Origin: Oceanobacillus limi
GTDB lineage: Bacteria > Bacillota > Bacilli > Bacillales > Amphibacillaceae
DNA: 64,000 nt
Direction of reading: 5' to 3'
Assembly (NCBI RefSeq): GCF_900111445.1
Contig: NZ_FOHE01000018.1
Span: 897-64,896, forward strand
Shown one piece after another: positions 52,765-60,829 of the stretch; within the stretch, counting starts at the first letter, position 1; each line of letters starts with the position of its first letter. The notes beneath the pieces are model-generated. The model did no database searches. It was given only the letters and a program-made list of their open reading frames with translations, and was not told where the DNA came from. Position numbers and translations under genes: made by a program.

Positions 52765-53508
52765 TTACTTAATTTCTTTGTTTCGAAAAATAAGGCTTCC
52801 AAGAATTCCTGATAATAGGAATGTCAATATTGGAACAGTTACTAAAGTAATAACTTCACTGTGATCCAATTCATTAAATCGTACGATATCATATACTAAT
52901 TTAAAAATGGAATGATTCACAATAGGCTCAAAGAATGGAACCTTTGATGCTAATACTTGTAATGGCCAATCAACCAACAAGAAAAATAAGAGTAGAAAAC
53001 CGATTGTTTTTCCGCTGTCAGTAAAGATCGTTGCGAATATCGCCATGATGGAAGCAAAAGCAGCTGCATAAAGCATGATGATACCAACTGTTTGGAGATA
53101 AAAGGCTATGTCTGGCATGTCCGTAAAACCAAAAAAGATTGCACTAGCCCCTGTCATGAAAATCGGTAAAATGATGGAGATAAAAATAGCTCCAACGGCA
53201 AACATCGTAAGTTTCGCAAAATAAATTTGGATGCGATTCTTTCCCGAAGATGCGATGCTTTTCATCGTTCCCATGGAATATTCACTTGTAATAAAAAAGC
53301 CAGCTAAAATACTCGGGATTAGTTTAACGATGTCCGAGTGGATTCCAAGAACATTATTCAAGTAGTAATCCTCTACAGTCGGCAGGCTAGCGTTGCCAAA
53401 TTCTAGAAGAGGGTATAAAACAGCTGCTGTAATTAGCATCCATGATAGTACGCGAAAGGACCGGTCTTTTCGTAATTTAAACCATTCTGTTTTGATTAAA
53501 TTACTCAT
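52765..53508 (-). CDS. ABC-2 permease, lantibiotic-immunity type
   Basis: A 247-residue permease with six transmembrane segments. The N-terminus MSNLIKTEWFKLRKDRSFR is typical of the BcrB/MutE/CprB immunity permeases. It overlaps the ATPase gene by eight bases and ends 13 bases before the kinase gene. ATG 53508 follows GGGGGTG. Together with the ATPase it probably removes peptide antibiotics (bacitracin- or lantibiotic-like) from the membrane. Confidence 0.83.
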   Translation of the reverse strand: MSNLIKTEWFKLRKDRSFRVLSWMLITAAVLYPLLEFGNASLPTVEDYYLNNVLGIHSDIVKLIPSILAGFFITSEYSMGTMKSIASSGKNRIQIYFAKLTMFAVGAIFISIILPIFMTGASAIFFGFTDMPDIAFYLQTVGIIMLYAAAFASIMAIFATIFTDSGKTIGFLLLFFLLVDWPLQVLASKVPFFEPIVNHSIFKLVYDIVRFNELDHSEVITLVTVPILTFLLSGILGSLIFRNKEIK

Positions 53509-54424
53509 GGCCGACACCCCCAATACGATTGCTAAAGTAGGCTTCTAAATCTTCACCCATTGGCATGAACTGTTCAATTACTAATTCTTCCTTCGTTAAC
53601 GTTTTTGACACAAGCCCCGGCGTGTTCACGTGTGCAAACAACTTGATGGAGCCATCTGGCATGACCTCAAAATCATTGGTTGAAAGCTGGCTTTCTATAA
53701 TCGTTGCCGCTTTGTTAGGGTTGTCCACTTTAATATGCAAATATTGCTGGCATTTCTCATTCAGCTCTGTTGCAGATAATTGCTCCAATAGTTCACCGTC
53801 ATGGATGATTCCATAATGGGTTGCTAATAAATGTAATTCGCTTAAAATATGGCTTGAAATCAGGATTGTAATTCCATACGCTTGGTTCAGTTTCTTTAAT
53901 AGTTCCCGGATTTCAACAACACCCATTGGATCCAATCCATTGATTGGTTCGTCAAGAATTAGAAATTCAGGATCTCCTAATAATGCGATAGCAAGACCAA
54001 GTCGTTGCTTCATTCCTAATGAAAAATTCTTAGCTTTCTTTTTTCCTGTGTTCTGTAACCCAACTAGGGCAAGTGTTTTATCAACACAATCTTTTCCAGG
54101 AATTCCTTTTAACAATCGATGCGCTTCTAAGTTTTCGTGCGCTGTCATGTGCGGATATAGTGCTGGGCCTTCAATGATTGTTCCAATACGTTTTCGTGCT
54201 TCAATCAGCGCTTGACCATCCGTCTTTTCAAATAGCTCAAACGTCCCCGAAGTTGGATTGGCTAATCCTGTGATAAGGCGGATTAAAGTTGATTTACCCG
54301 CTCCATTTTGCCCAATAAAACCGTAAATGGTGCCCTTTTTAATGGATAAATTGACTTTATTGAGGGCCATTTTATTTTGGTATTTCTTCGATAAATCGTT
54401 CGTTTTCAGAACATATTCATTCAT
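53501..54424 (-). CDS. ABC ATPase, bacitracin/lantibiotic-resistance type
   Basis: A 307-residue ATPase: Walker A GQNGAGKST at about residues 38-46, Q loop EGPALYPHMTAHENL, signature FSLGMKQRLGLA, Walker B FLILDEPINGLDP, and LISSHILSEL. The BcrA-type C-terminal part (LSTNDFEVMPDGSIKLF) follows. ATG 54424 has AGGGAGG; the frame extends to 54580 but that part overlaps the regulator gene end. It is separated from the regulator gene by 103 bases containing repeated CTTAAG motifs. Confidence 0.87.
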   Translation of the reverse strand: MNEYVLKTNDLSKKYQNKMALNKVNLSIKKGTIYGFIGQNGAGKSTLIRLITGLANPTSGTFELFEKTDGQALIEARKRIGTIIEGPALYPHMTAHENLEAHRLLKGIPGKDCVDKTLALVGLQNTGKKKAKNFSLGMKQRLGLAIALLGDPEFLILDEPINGLDPMGVVEIRELLKKLNQAYGITILISSHILSELHLLATHYGIIHDGELLEQLSATELNEKCQQYLHIKVDNPNKAATIIESQLSTNDFEVMPDGSIKLFAHVNTPGLVSKTLTKEELVIEQFMPMGEDLEAYFSNRIGGVGHE

Positions 54425-54503
54425 ACAACTTTTCCTCCCTAGATCTCCTGTTTCTTCATAAGTTGAATCTATATCTACTATAAGAAGGAAAACATAAGAA
54501 AGC

Positions 54504-54532
54504 ATTAAGGTAATTCTTAAGAAAACCTTAAG
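54504..54532 (-). promoter_or_regulatory. Direct repeats, likely response-regulator binding site
   Basis: CTTAAG at 54516-54521 and 54527-54532 (11 bases apart) and ATTAAG at 54504-54509. The 11-base period is typical of OmpR-type regulators. It lies at the end of the regulator gene and before the ABC genes, so ABC transcription may be induced from here. Confidence 0.55.
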
Positions 54533-55220
54533 ATTGAAGTCGGTATCCCATTCCCCATAAGGTTTCAATATAGGATTCATCTGGGTTTGCTTTGGAAAGC
54601 TTATTTCTTAAATTGCTTAAATGAACATTGATTGTATTGTCATCCCCATAAAATTCCTCGTTCCAAATACTCTCAAACAAATTTGCTTTTGTGAAAACTT
54701 TTTTAGGAGAAGACATCAGGAGAAGCAAGATTTCGTATTCAATTGCAGTTAATTTGATTTCCTTGTCGCTGACAGATACTTTCTTTGCGTCTGTATCCAT
54801 CACAATATCTTTATGTTGCAATTTATGGATGATGGGTGTATGCACCATCTGCCGGTATCTCCTTAAACAGGACTCGATCCTTGCTGAAACCTCCTCTATA
54901 TCAAAAGGCTTTGTTATATAGTCGTCTGCACCTGCCCTAAGTGTGTCAATCTTTGTTTGTGTTTCCAATTTGGCAGAAATGATAATCACAGGAATCGTAC
55001 TATCCTTTGTAATTTTTTTGAGTATCTCTTCACCAGTCAAGCCAGGAAGCATTAAATCTAATAACACCATATCCCATGTATCTTTTTCTAAATAGATTTC
55101 CGCCTCTGTCCCAGAATATGCTGGCTTAGGGGTATAACCATTTTTGCGGACGATGTTACAGAGTAATTGATTGATATCTTGATCATCTTCAATGATTAAA
55201 ATATTTATGGATTCATTCAT
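54528..55220 (-). CDS. OmpR-type response regulator
   Basis: A 230-residue regulator. The receiver has the acidic pair in IIEDDQDI, the phosphorylated Asp in LLDLMLPGL and Lys in DYITKPFD; the C-terminal winged helix has IKLTAIEYEILLLLMSSP, FESIWNEEFYGDDNTINVHLSNLRNKL and ETLWGMGYRL. ATG 55220 follows GAGGGTG. It is first of the four-gene peptide-antibiotic module and its kinase is last. Confidence 0.88.
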   Translation of the reverse strand: MNESINILIIEDDQDINQLLCNIVRKNGYTPKPAYSGTEAEIYLEKDTWDMVLLDLMLPGLTGEEILKKITKDSTIPVIIISAKLETQTKIDTLRAGADDYITKPFDIEEVSARIESCLRRYRQMVHTPIIHKLQHKDIVMDTDAKKVSVSDKEIKLTAIEYEILLLLMSSPKKVFTKANLFESIWNEEFYGDDNTINVHLSNLRNKLSKANPDESYIETLWGMGYRLQS

Positions 55221-55523
55221 CTTATTCACCCTCATTATTATTATCACTATCATTCATTGAAATAGAAAAGTTGTCAAGGTATCGAAAACAGGATATTAGG
55301 TCAGATGTTGATGTTAAGGGGCCAAGTTGGTTGATGGATTTTTAATTTTTATGGCCAGAAGGGTTTTGGCCAGGCGGAAAAAGGGGGGAGGTGACTTCCG
55401 GTTTTACTATTTTGGAAAGGAAGTGATCAGGAGGGGGGGAGTAGTTCATTACCGTGGTGAAAATGCTACAATGCAATAACAATCTTCTATTAAAAGGTTC
55501 ATCTTTCACAAGAATATTTGATA
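55221..55523. other. Intergenic region before the response regulator
   Basis: About 300 bases with one short stem (TGGCCA near 55350 with TTGGCCA near 55365), G-rich stretches and no supported gene. Confidence 0.4.
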
Positions 55524-55871
55524 TTAGCGTTCTTTGTTTTGTATTTCTAAAAATTCTTCTAAATTTGGGGATTGATTATATTTAATGGCAGCTTGCTTAT
55601 CCTTTTTAATAATTGCTTCTGTTAAATCGATATGATTGATACTTGCAATGGCCATCGTGTAATGGATAACATCAACTAATTCTTTTTCTAAAGAAGTATT
55701 CCCTGTATTTTTCTTTCGCCCTTCTAATTGGTTTAGAACCTCTGCTACTTCGCCAATTTCTTCCACCAGTTTCATAAACAAAGCAGATGAAGTGCGTCCT
55801 TCTTTGTATTTATGTGCTAGGTAGCTCTGTAACTCATTGAATGTTAATTGTTTTGGGTTTTCTTTTACCAA
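55524..55871 (-). CDS. MazG-like nucleotide pyrophosphohydrolase
   Basis: A 115-residue all-helical protein with the MazG signature KLVEEIGEVAEVLN, followed by KELVDVIHYTMAIA, where the EExxE and ExxD residues bind Mg and the substrate. It hydrolyses (d)NTPs to monophosphates, a house-cleaning role. TTG 55871 with ATAGGAGG is preferred over an upstream start at 55961. Confidence 0.83.
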   Translation of the reverse strand: MVKENPKQLTFNELQSYLAHKYKEGRTSSALFMKLVEEIGEVAEVLNQLEGRKKNTGNTSLEKELVDVIHYTMAIASINHIDLTEAIIKKDKQAAIKYNQSPNLEEFLEIQNKER

Positions 55872-56007
55872 GTTAATGCCTCCTATAATGTTATGTTCTT
55901 GCAAAATTGTGACCGCTATCGTAATTTTCGGCAGACGAACGACTTCTTTAACTGAACCCACGCTCCTTTAAAAACTTAAGTTTGGTAAGGTATATTATCA
56001 ATTTTAG

Positions 56008-56078
56008 CTTAGGGGTTCTGCCAACTTCTATTAAATACAGATACTACACACGTTTAGATGTTTTTAGTAAGGTGTTCA
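56008..56078 (-). pseudogene. C-terminal remnant related to the gene at 58151-58672
   Basis: Minus-strand reading gives EHLTKNI-stop-TCVVSVFNRSW, against MNLTKNINTCEVSEFNRSW at the end of the intact protein. DNA identity covers about 50 bases with few gaps. Only this fragment remains. Confidence 0.7.
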
Positions 56079-56079
56079 T

Positions 56080-56108
56080 CTCTAGTGCAAGAAGCAGTTG
56101 ATTCTATA
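56080..56108. repeat. Repeat CTCTAGTGCAAG, copy A
   Basis: CTCTAGTGCAAGAAGCAGTT and following bases at 56080-56108 recur as copy B at 56972-56999 with few changes. The two copies flank the genes at 56118-56845. Confidence 0.65.
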
Positions 56109-56117
56109 AAACTAAAG

Positions 56118-56357
56118 TTAGTTCAATAAGATGTTTTTTAGTTTTAGAGAATCTTCTTCTAATGAACCATATCCCTCTTCTTCGTTATTGCTAATTATTG
56201 TGGCATTGCCATTACCATTGAACCAGACCCTATATTTATAAAGTTTTTCAGGCATATTTTCATCAAAAGTGTAAAACAGTGTAACTAACACGTCTTCTTT
56301 TTTTGCCATCTCTGTCTGTATATTTGGTTCCCATTTAATCTGAACAGAATATAGCAC
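56118..56357 (-). CDS. Small protein, unknown
   Basis: A 79-residue acidic protein without a signal or membrane segment; FYTFDENMPEKLYKYRVWFNG and SLEEDSLKLKNIL suggest a small alpha/beta domain. The GTG start lacks a close ribosome binding site, so the gene call is uncertain. It follows a GNAT gene and lies between the CTCTAGTGCAAG repeats. Confidence 0.4.
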   Translation of the reverse strand: MLYSVQIKWEPNIQTEMAKKEDVLVTLFYTFDENMPEKLYKYRVWFNGNGNATIISNNEEEGYGSLEEDSLKLKNILLN

Positions 56358-56371
56358 ATTATTTAGGATTA

Positions 56372-56845
56372 TTATCTCCGAATAAAGATAAATTCTTCAA
56401 TTTCTTTGTTGCGTGCATTAGCAAACCCTTTGCCTTCATCAGTAATTACAAATCCACATTTTTCAAGAACTCGTATTGATCCAATATTATCCTTTGCGGC
56501 ACGAGCGTAGATGGGGCGTATTGTGACTAAAGACAAAAACTGCTTAAGTGCTTCGGTTGCAATACCCTTTCCCCAGTACGTTCGATCAATCCAGTAACTC
56601 ACTTCAAGTTCGCCGAACATTTCAAAACTGAGAACGTGACCCACAACATCATTTTCTAGCATAATAGTCCTCTTTATGATAGTCCCGTCAGTTAGAGTAC
56701 CATACCAATGATTATAAAACAGATTCCAATCCGTTGGGTCTTTAGCTGTGAAAGCTGCCATTTTATTGGAGATAGGATCCTTCTGATGTTCAAAGAAAAT
56801 AGGAAGATCACGTTCTTGCATTTCTCTAAGTGTAACCCTGTTCAT
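56372..56845 (-). CDS. GNAT-family N-acetyltransferase
   Basis: A 157-residue acetyltransferase of the RimJ/RimL-like type: VTLREMQERDLPIFFEHQKDP, SYWIDRTYWGKGIATEALKQFL with the acetyl-CoA loop, and NIGSIRVLEKCGFVI. It transfers acetyl to an amine of an unknown small molecule or protein. ATG 56845 follows AAAGGGGTGG; an upstream start at 56917 is less likely. A mobile-looking repeat pair flanks it. Confidence 0.83.
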   Translation of the reverse strand: MNRVTLREMQERDLPIFFEHQKDPISNKMAAFTAKDPTDWNLFYNHWYGTLTDGTIIKRTIMLENDVVGHVLSFEMFGELEVSYWIDRTYWGKGIATEALKQFLSLVTIRPIYARAAKDNIGSIRVLEKCGFVITDEGKGFANARNKEIEEFIFIRR

Positions 56846-56971
56846 ATAGCCACCCCTTTTTAAACTTCTTCTTAAATAATAATACCGACTACCTTGGTCT
56901 TCTTTTTTAACGAACATATATTCTTGTTATATCACAATAAATGTATGAGATCTTATTCCACTAATCTGCCT

Positions 56972-56999
56972 CTCTAGTGCAAGCAGCAGTTGATCTTAT
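56972..56999. repeat. Repeat CTCTAGTGCAAG, copy B
   Basis: Direct repeat of copy A at 56080, on the other side of the GNAT and small-protein genes. Confidence 0.65.
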
Positions 57000-57042
57000 T
57001 AAAAAAAGCCCCGTTTGTTAAAGAAGAAACATTATAATTTAC

Positions 57043-57554
57043 TTAGTATATCATCAACAAACTTCTTCTTTTCTTCGGTGTATGAACGTCTTCATTAGGA
57101 TATTTTAATGCCAGTCTCTTCTTTAAAGCTTCGTATTCTCTTGCTTTTTCAGGATGCTCATTAAGATAATCTCTAAAATAAGTATGCTCTTTCCACCAAG
57201 TACAGTTATGTTTAACGATGTGCATGATATGTGTTTTAGTTAGGTTATCTAAGTTAGAGAATTTAGCAAAAACTACTTTTCCTTCAAGACTTACTTTCGA
57301 CAAATGGTAATATCCGTTTTCTTTTAATCTCTCTTTATCGAATTTCTCAACTTCATCTAAAGATTCGACTCCAACGAGTATATCGATGATAGGTTTTGCA
57401 TTTATACCTTCAATAGCTGTACTTCCGAAATGCTGATGTCCTTTATGTTTTCTCCAATGATGGATTGTAACATTTCTTTCTCTTTGGAAAATAGTTTTTT
57501 CCAATTTGGCGAATGAGTTACTAACTTTACTTCTCCTTTATTTACTCCTAACAT
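57043..57554 (-). pseudogene. GrpB (UPF0157) family protein with one frameshift
   Basis: From ATG 57554 the frame reads KLVTHSPNWKKLFSKEKEML then GENIKDI, the usual GrpB start. One base is missing near 57437; the other frame continues QHFGSTAIEGINAKPIIDILV and runs to 57043. The total (512 bases) is one short of the 170-codon family length. The GrpB fold belongs to the nucleotidyltransferases. A restart at 57504 would give only scrambled residues before GHQHFGS, so I treat it as broken. Confidence 0.8.
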
Positions 57555-57674
57555 TTAAAAATGCAATTTATTTGAGCAGCTTTTTCTGTTTTTTATAATT
57601 CGAGACATTATAAAATTAGAATTAAGATGAGTAACTTCTTTTCCTATTTCATTATCAAACCTATAAAGTCTCAT
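57555..57674 (-). pseudogene. N-terminal fragment of a cupin protein
   Basis: ATG 57674 after AGGAGG opens MRLYRFDNEIGKEVTHLNSN and FIMSRIIKNRK, the usual start of a small Bacillus cupin, but frame and length are lost: the 39-residue frame ends directly before the GrpB start. The metal-binding His motifs are absent. Confidence 0.6.
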
Positions 57675-57808
57675 ATCATAATCCTCCTGGTATAGACCAT
57701 TGTTTTTAACGAACTCTTGTATTGCAAAACCGCTCCAATAGTCAAATAAGCGTTACCTGCTTATCCAAGAAACGCCCCCGATTGTTTAAGTACATTTGAA
57801 ACCAACAG

Positions 57809-58039
57809 TTATCCAAACTGATTATGAAAACACCAAACAACAAGAAACATACTCACTATTCCCCAAGCTGTGGTACTCCATATCCACCAAATTACGGATT
57901 TAGCTATTGTAGAACTTTCCTTGCTTTCTATATTTGCTTTTATAAAAGTCACCTTACTTTCCATACCTTTTTTCATAGATGTAAGAATAGCAAATCCGAT
58001 TATTATGAAACCAATAGTTATCCAGAGTAATAAGTCCAC
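57809..58039 (-). CDS. Small two-helix membrane protein
   Basis: A 76-residue protein with a first hydrophobic segment (LLLWITIGFIIIGFAIL), a polar loop (KKGMESKVTFIKANIESKESS) and a second helix (VIWWIWSTTAWGIVSMFLVVW). GTG start with AGGAGG eight bases upstream. Not recognised. Confidence 0.6.
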   Translation of the reverse strand: MDLLLWITIGFIIIGFAILTSMKKGMESKVTFIKANIESKESSTIAKSVIWWIWSTTAWGIVSMFLVVWCFHNQFG

Positions 58040-58150
58040 CTTCTATACCTCCTATTTTTGTGAATTACTTTCTTTTGCTCTTCTTTATTCAATTATCCTG
58101 CTACTTCAGTAAAACAAGTAAAGTTGGTACTGCATATTATCAATAAATAA

Positions 58151-58672
58151 TCATATTTCATTATTTAGACATTTTATCTCAGAGGTAATTTGCTCCCAAC
58201 TTCTATTAAATTCCGATACTTCACACGTATTGATGTTTTTAGTAAGATTCATAATTTCTTCTTTCGTATTTTCATCTAAAGTTTTTTCAGTTTGAATGTT
58301 TATCAACTTAATCTTATCTTGTAGAGTCTGAAGTACGATAAGAGTTTCTTCAGGAATTCCTTCTATATTGGGAGCGTTTATGTTTTCTAATCCTCTTTCA
58401 AGTTCACTAAATTTGGAGGCGATTTCTTGAATGTCTAGTTCTTCCCAATCTACATCTTCCACTTGTTGTACTCCTAAATAATTCAAAAAACCTCTTAAAG
58501 GACTTTCAACCTCTATTTGATAAAGGTACATGTTTGTACTATCTAATTTTTCTTTGGCATTTGCATACTTTCCTCGCTCGGCAAAATAAAGAATAGAAAC
58601 AATTAATAAAAGTATAGATAAAACTCCAATGATGATTGGACTTAGACGCCTATCTGAATATTCGTCTTTCAT
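58151..58672 (-). CDS. Membrane-anchored helical protein, unknown
   Basis: A 173-residue protein with one transmembrane segment (PIIIGVLSILLLIVSILYF) and an acidic helical outside domain (WEELDIQEIASKFSELERGLENI). No enzyme motif. GGGGGGATATTTT precedes the ATG. A remnant of a second copy lies at 56008-56078, which shows past duplication. Confidence 0.6.
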   Translation of the reverse strand: MKDEYSDRRLSPIIIGVLSILLLIVSILYFAERGKYANAKEKLDSTNMYLYQIEVESPLRGFLNYLGVQQVEDVDWEELDIQEIASKFSELERGLENINAPNIEGIPEETLIVLQTLQDKIKLINIQTEKTLDENTKEEIMNLTKNINTCEVSEFNRSWEQITSEIKCLNNEI

Positions 58673-58788
58673 AAAATATCCCCCCTATACGTTAAGTTAA
58701 TCTGTTTCGGTACCCAAAAAGAAAAGATGATCGTTTTTACAATAAATCATCTTGTTTAACTCATGCCTCTGGTACTTGAACAGGGAAT

Positions 58789-58959
58789 TTAGTTTTTCTT
58801 ATCTTTTTCAAGCTCATTGACTCTTTTTTTAAGATTTGAAATTTCTTCTTTTAATTCATCAGTTGGACTTTTTATTCGATGTGTTATTCCTTTAAAAATC
58901 GCTATTATAGCTATAAAAAAAGCAATGAATCCTACTATAAACATAAAAATTACTTCCAT
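58789..58959 (-). CDS. 56-residue membrane protein with coiled-coil tail
   Basis: ATG 58959 after AAGAGGTG opens MEVIFMFIVGFIAFFIAIIA, one transmembrane helix, then KSPTDELKEEISNLKKRV, a short coiled coil, and a Lys-rich end. The form is like other small Bacillus membrane proteins that bind partners by the coiled coil, but no family is recognised. Confidence 0.6.
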   Translation of the reverse strand: MEVIFMFIVGFIAFFIAIIAIFKGITHRIKSPTDELKEEISNLKKRVNELEKDKKN

Positions 58960-59006
58960 AAAAATTCACCTCTTATTGAAGATTATCCTTCGTTACTTCC
59001 ACAACA

Positions 59007-59315
59007 TTAAGGACCAAAAATGATCGTTCCCCAAACGAAATAGAAAGGAGGAAAAAATAAAATGGCGACTGCAAAATTACCATACAGTCCAATTTTACCA
59101 ATAATTTTAGTTATCGAACTGTTTGCTTTCGACCTCAAGTATCCACGACCTATTAAGCTAAATACCAACCCTAAAATAATAAGTCCATAAAAGAACAAAT
59201 ATGGCGAGGCAAACACATAATAATCAAATAGATTGGCAAGTATGTTGTAAGTTATAGCACTTATCAAAAGAATAAATCCCAACCAACTGTTTGTTTTCTT
59301 AATTTTATTCCCCAA
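59007..59315 (-). CDS. Three-helix membrane protein, unknown
   Basis: A 102-residue membrane protein with about three hydrophobic segments and the RGYLRSKANSS loop. TTG start after GAGGTG. It lies between two small genes and the broken beta-lactamase-fold gene. No family recognised. Confidence 0.55.
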   Translation of the reverse strand: MGNKIKKTNSWLGFILLISAITYNILANLFDYYVFASPYLFFYGLIILGLVFSLIGRGYLRSKANSSITKIIGKIGLYGNFAVAILFFPPFYFVWGTIIFGP

Positions 59316-59330
59316 GTATTACACCTCTTT

Positions 59331-60378
59331 TTAAAATTTTATGGAACATTCAGAAACAATGTCACCAAAAGCTCGAATGTTGGAGAGGTAATCGAATCCT
59401 TCAGATGAACCATAACGGTTGAACATTCTTACTGCTACTACGTTTTCCTCTGGAGTGACTAGCAACGCGACATTTGTGTAGCCGAGTAATTGATAGGAGC
59501 CTTTTGGAACTTTATCACCTATTTGGTTAAAGGGTTGGTTCGTGTCTTTAACAAACCATAAAAATCCATTCGTTTGGATAGGAAGTTCTGGGTTAGGAGT
59601 TTGAATCGATGTTGCCATTTGAATAATTTCTCTAGGAATAAGCTGTTTCTCTCCCCATTTCCCCTCTTTTAAATGAAGGTATCCCCATAAGGCAAGCTCT
59701 TTAGCAGACACATACATATTCATTCCTGATCCATCTACGACATCTGTCTCCGTCCAAAAGGGGTTATCTGCATCTCGAATCGTATCAGTAATTTTTGAAT
59801 GGGGTTTACTCATCGGAATCCATTCTGTCGATTGAAAACCAATTGGCTCAAAGACCTGTTCTTTAACAATATCGGCAACGGACTGTCCCGTTGTTTTTTT
59901 GATAATTGTTGTCAACAAGTCAATACTTGGACCTCTATATGCCCATGACTCACCAGGTTTATATTCATTGATTAGTTTACCATCAACTATTCGAAGTCCA
60001 TGTGTGAGTTAATAAGTGACGAATGGTCACACCTTCATATGCTGGGACATGAGAGTCGTCAACAAATTGTGTAATCGGATCATCAATGGAAAAGTAGCCA
60101 TAGTAAATAGCGTAAGCAGCAGCAAAACCAATATAAGCTTTTCTTACAGATGCAATGTGGAATTGACTGTCTGCTCGAACAGCTCGAGCATGTTTAGCAT
60201 GGGACTGTTTTCCAAAATAAGACTCTGCTACGATTTTGTCGTTATGGATAATAAAAAGTGCAGAACCACTTGCACCCAAATTTTCATCACTTTCTTTTAG
60301 ATGCGTATGTACATCTTCAAACAAGTTTTTGTCATCACTTTTTAATAGCAAATTTTTCACTCTCCTAAGCGTCCTCAT
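59331..60378 (-). pseudogene. Serine beta-lactamase-fold paralogue with a 2-base deletion
   Basis: The first frame (60378-59983) has the intact SVRK active site (SQFHIASVRKAYIGF) and TIRHLLTHT. It shifts at a CACACA tract near 60003; the following frame reads LRIVDGKLINEYKPGESW and then LLTTIIKKTTGQSV, WFVKDT and GSYQLLGYTN to 59331. Restoring two bases gives 349 codons, the same as the paralogue at 22655. Thus the copy with the good catalytic Lys is frameshifted. Confidence 0.85.
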
Positions 60379-60449
60379 TATGAGGCACTGGCAATATTAC
60401 TGTTCGTACTTTTCGAATGAACGCCACCCGATTGTTGAGAAAATCTGTA

Positions 60450-60650
60450 TTATTCGAGTACACCATCTTCAAGGAATGTAATTGTTCCTCCTTGAGTAGT
60501 ATCTAATTTCACTTCAATCCCAATTGGAAATACATGCGATGGGAAGGTGTGCCCAATGTCAAAATTTGAAAGGATCGGTATGTTCGTATCTCCAATTATT
60601 AGAATAACAACCTTTCCACGACAGGCTTTGTTTTTTATGAAATATTTTAA
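60450..60650 (-). pseudogene. C-terminal remnant of an S66 (LD-carboxypeptidase/MccF-like) peptidase
   Basis: The frame ending at TAA 60450 reads NIPILSNFDIGHTFPSHVFP, then IGIEVKLDTTQGGTITFLEDG. NxDxGHT is the catalytic His block of the S66 family. The N-terminal part with the catalytic Ser is absent, so only the tail remains. It would lie just upstream of the broken beta-lactamase-fold gene. Confidence 0.7.
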
Positions 60651-60829
60651 TAGTTTATTAGCTTGTTAAGCAGTCCTGTTGTGTTAGTTTAATATGTTTA
60701 CACTACAATACTACCATAATATTCCGATAATAATATGTAGATTTAAATAGAAAAAAAGGAGATCGTTTCCTCTCCATCGAAAGTGAATTACCTGGGAGGG
60801 GGCTACTTCTTTTTCTAATACAAGAAACT
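60651..60829. other. Short AT-rich gap
   Basis: No supported gene; GGGAGGGGG-rich bases near 60795 precede the end of the MFS gene. Confidence 0.4.

Noticed and set aside
54425-54580. N-terminal extension of the BcrA-type ATPase
   Set aside because: It would overlap the end of the response regulator gene and lacks homology; ATG 54424 has the ribosome binding site.
58817-59023. 68-codon plus-strand frame
   Set aside because: It is opposite a small minus-strand gene (58789-58959) that has a good ribosome binding site and a coherent helix plus coiled coil.
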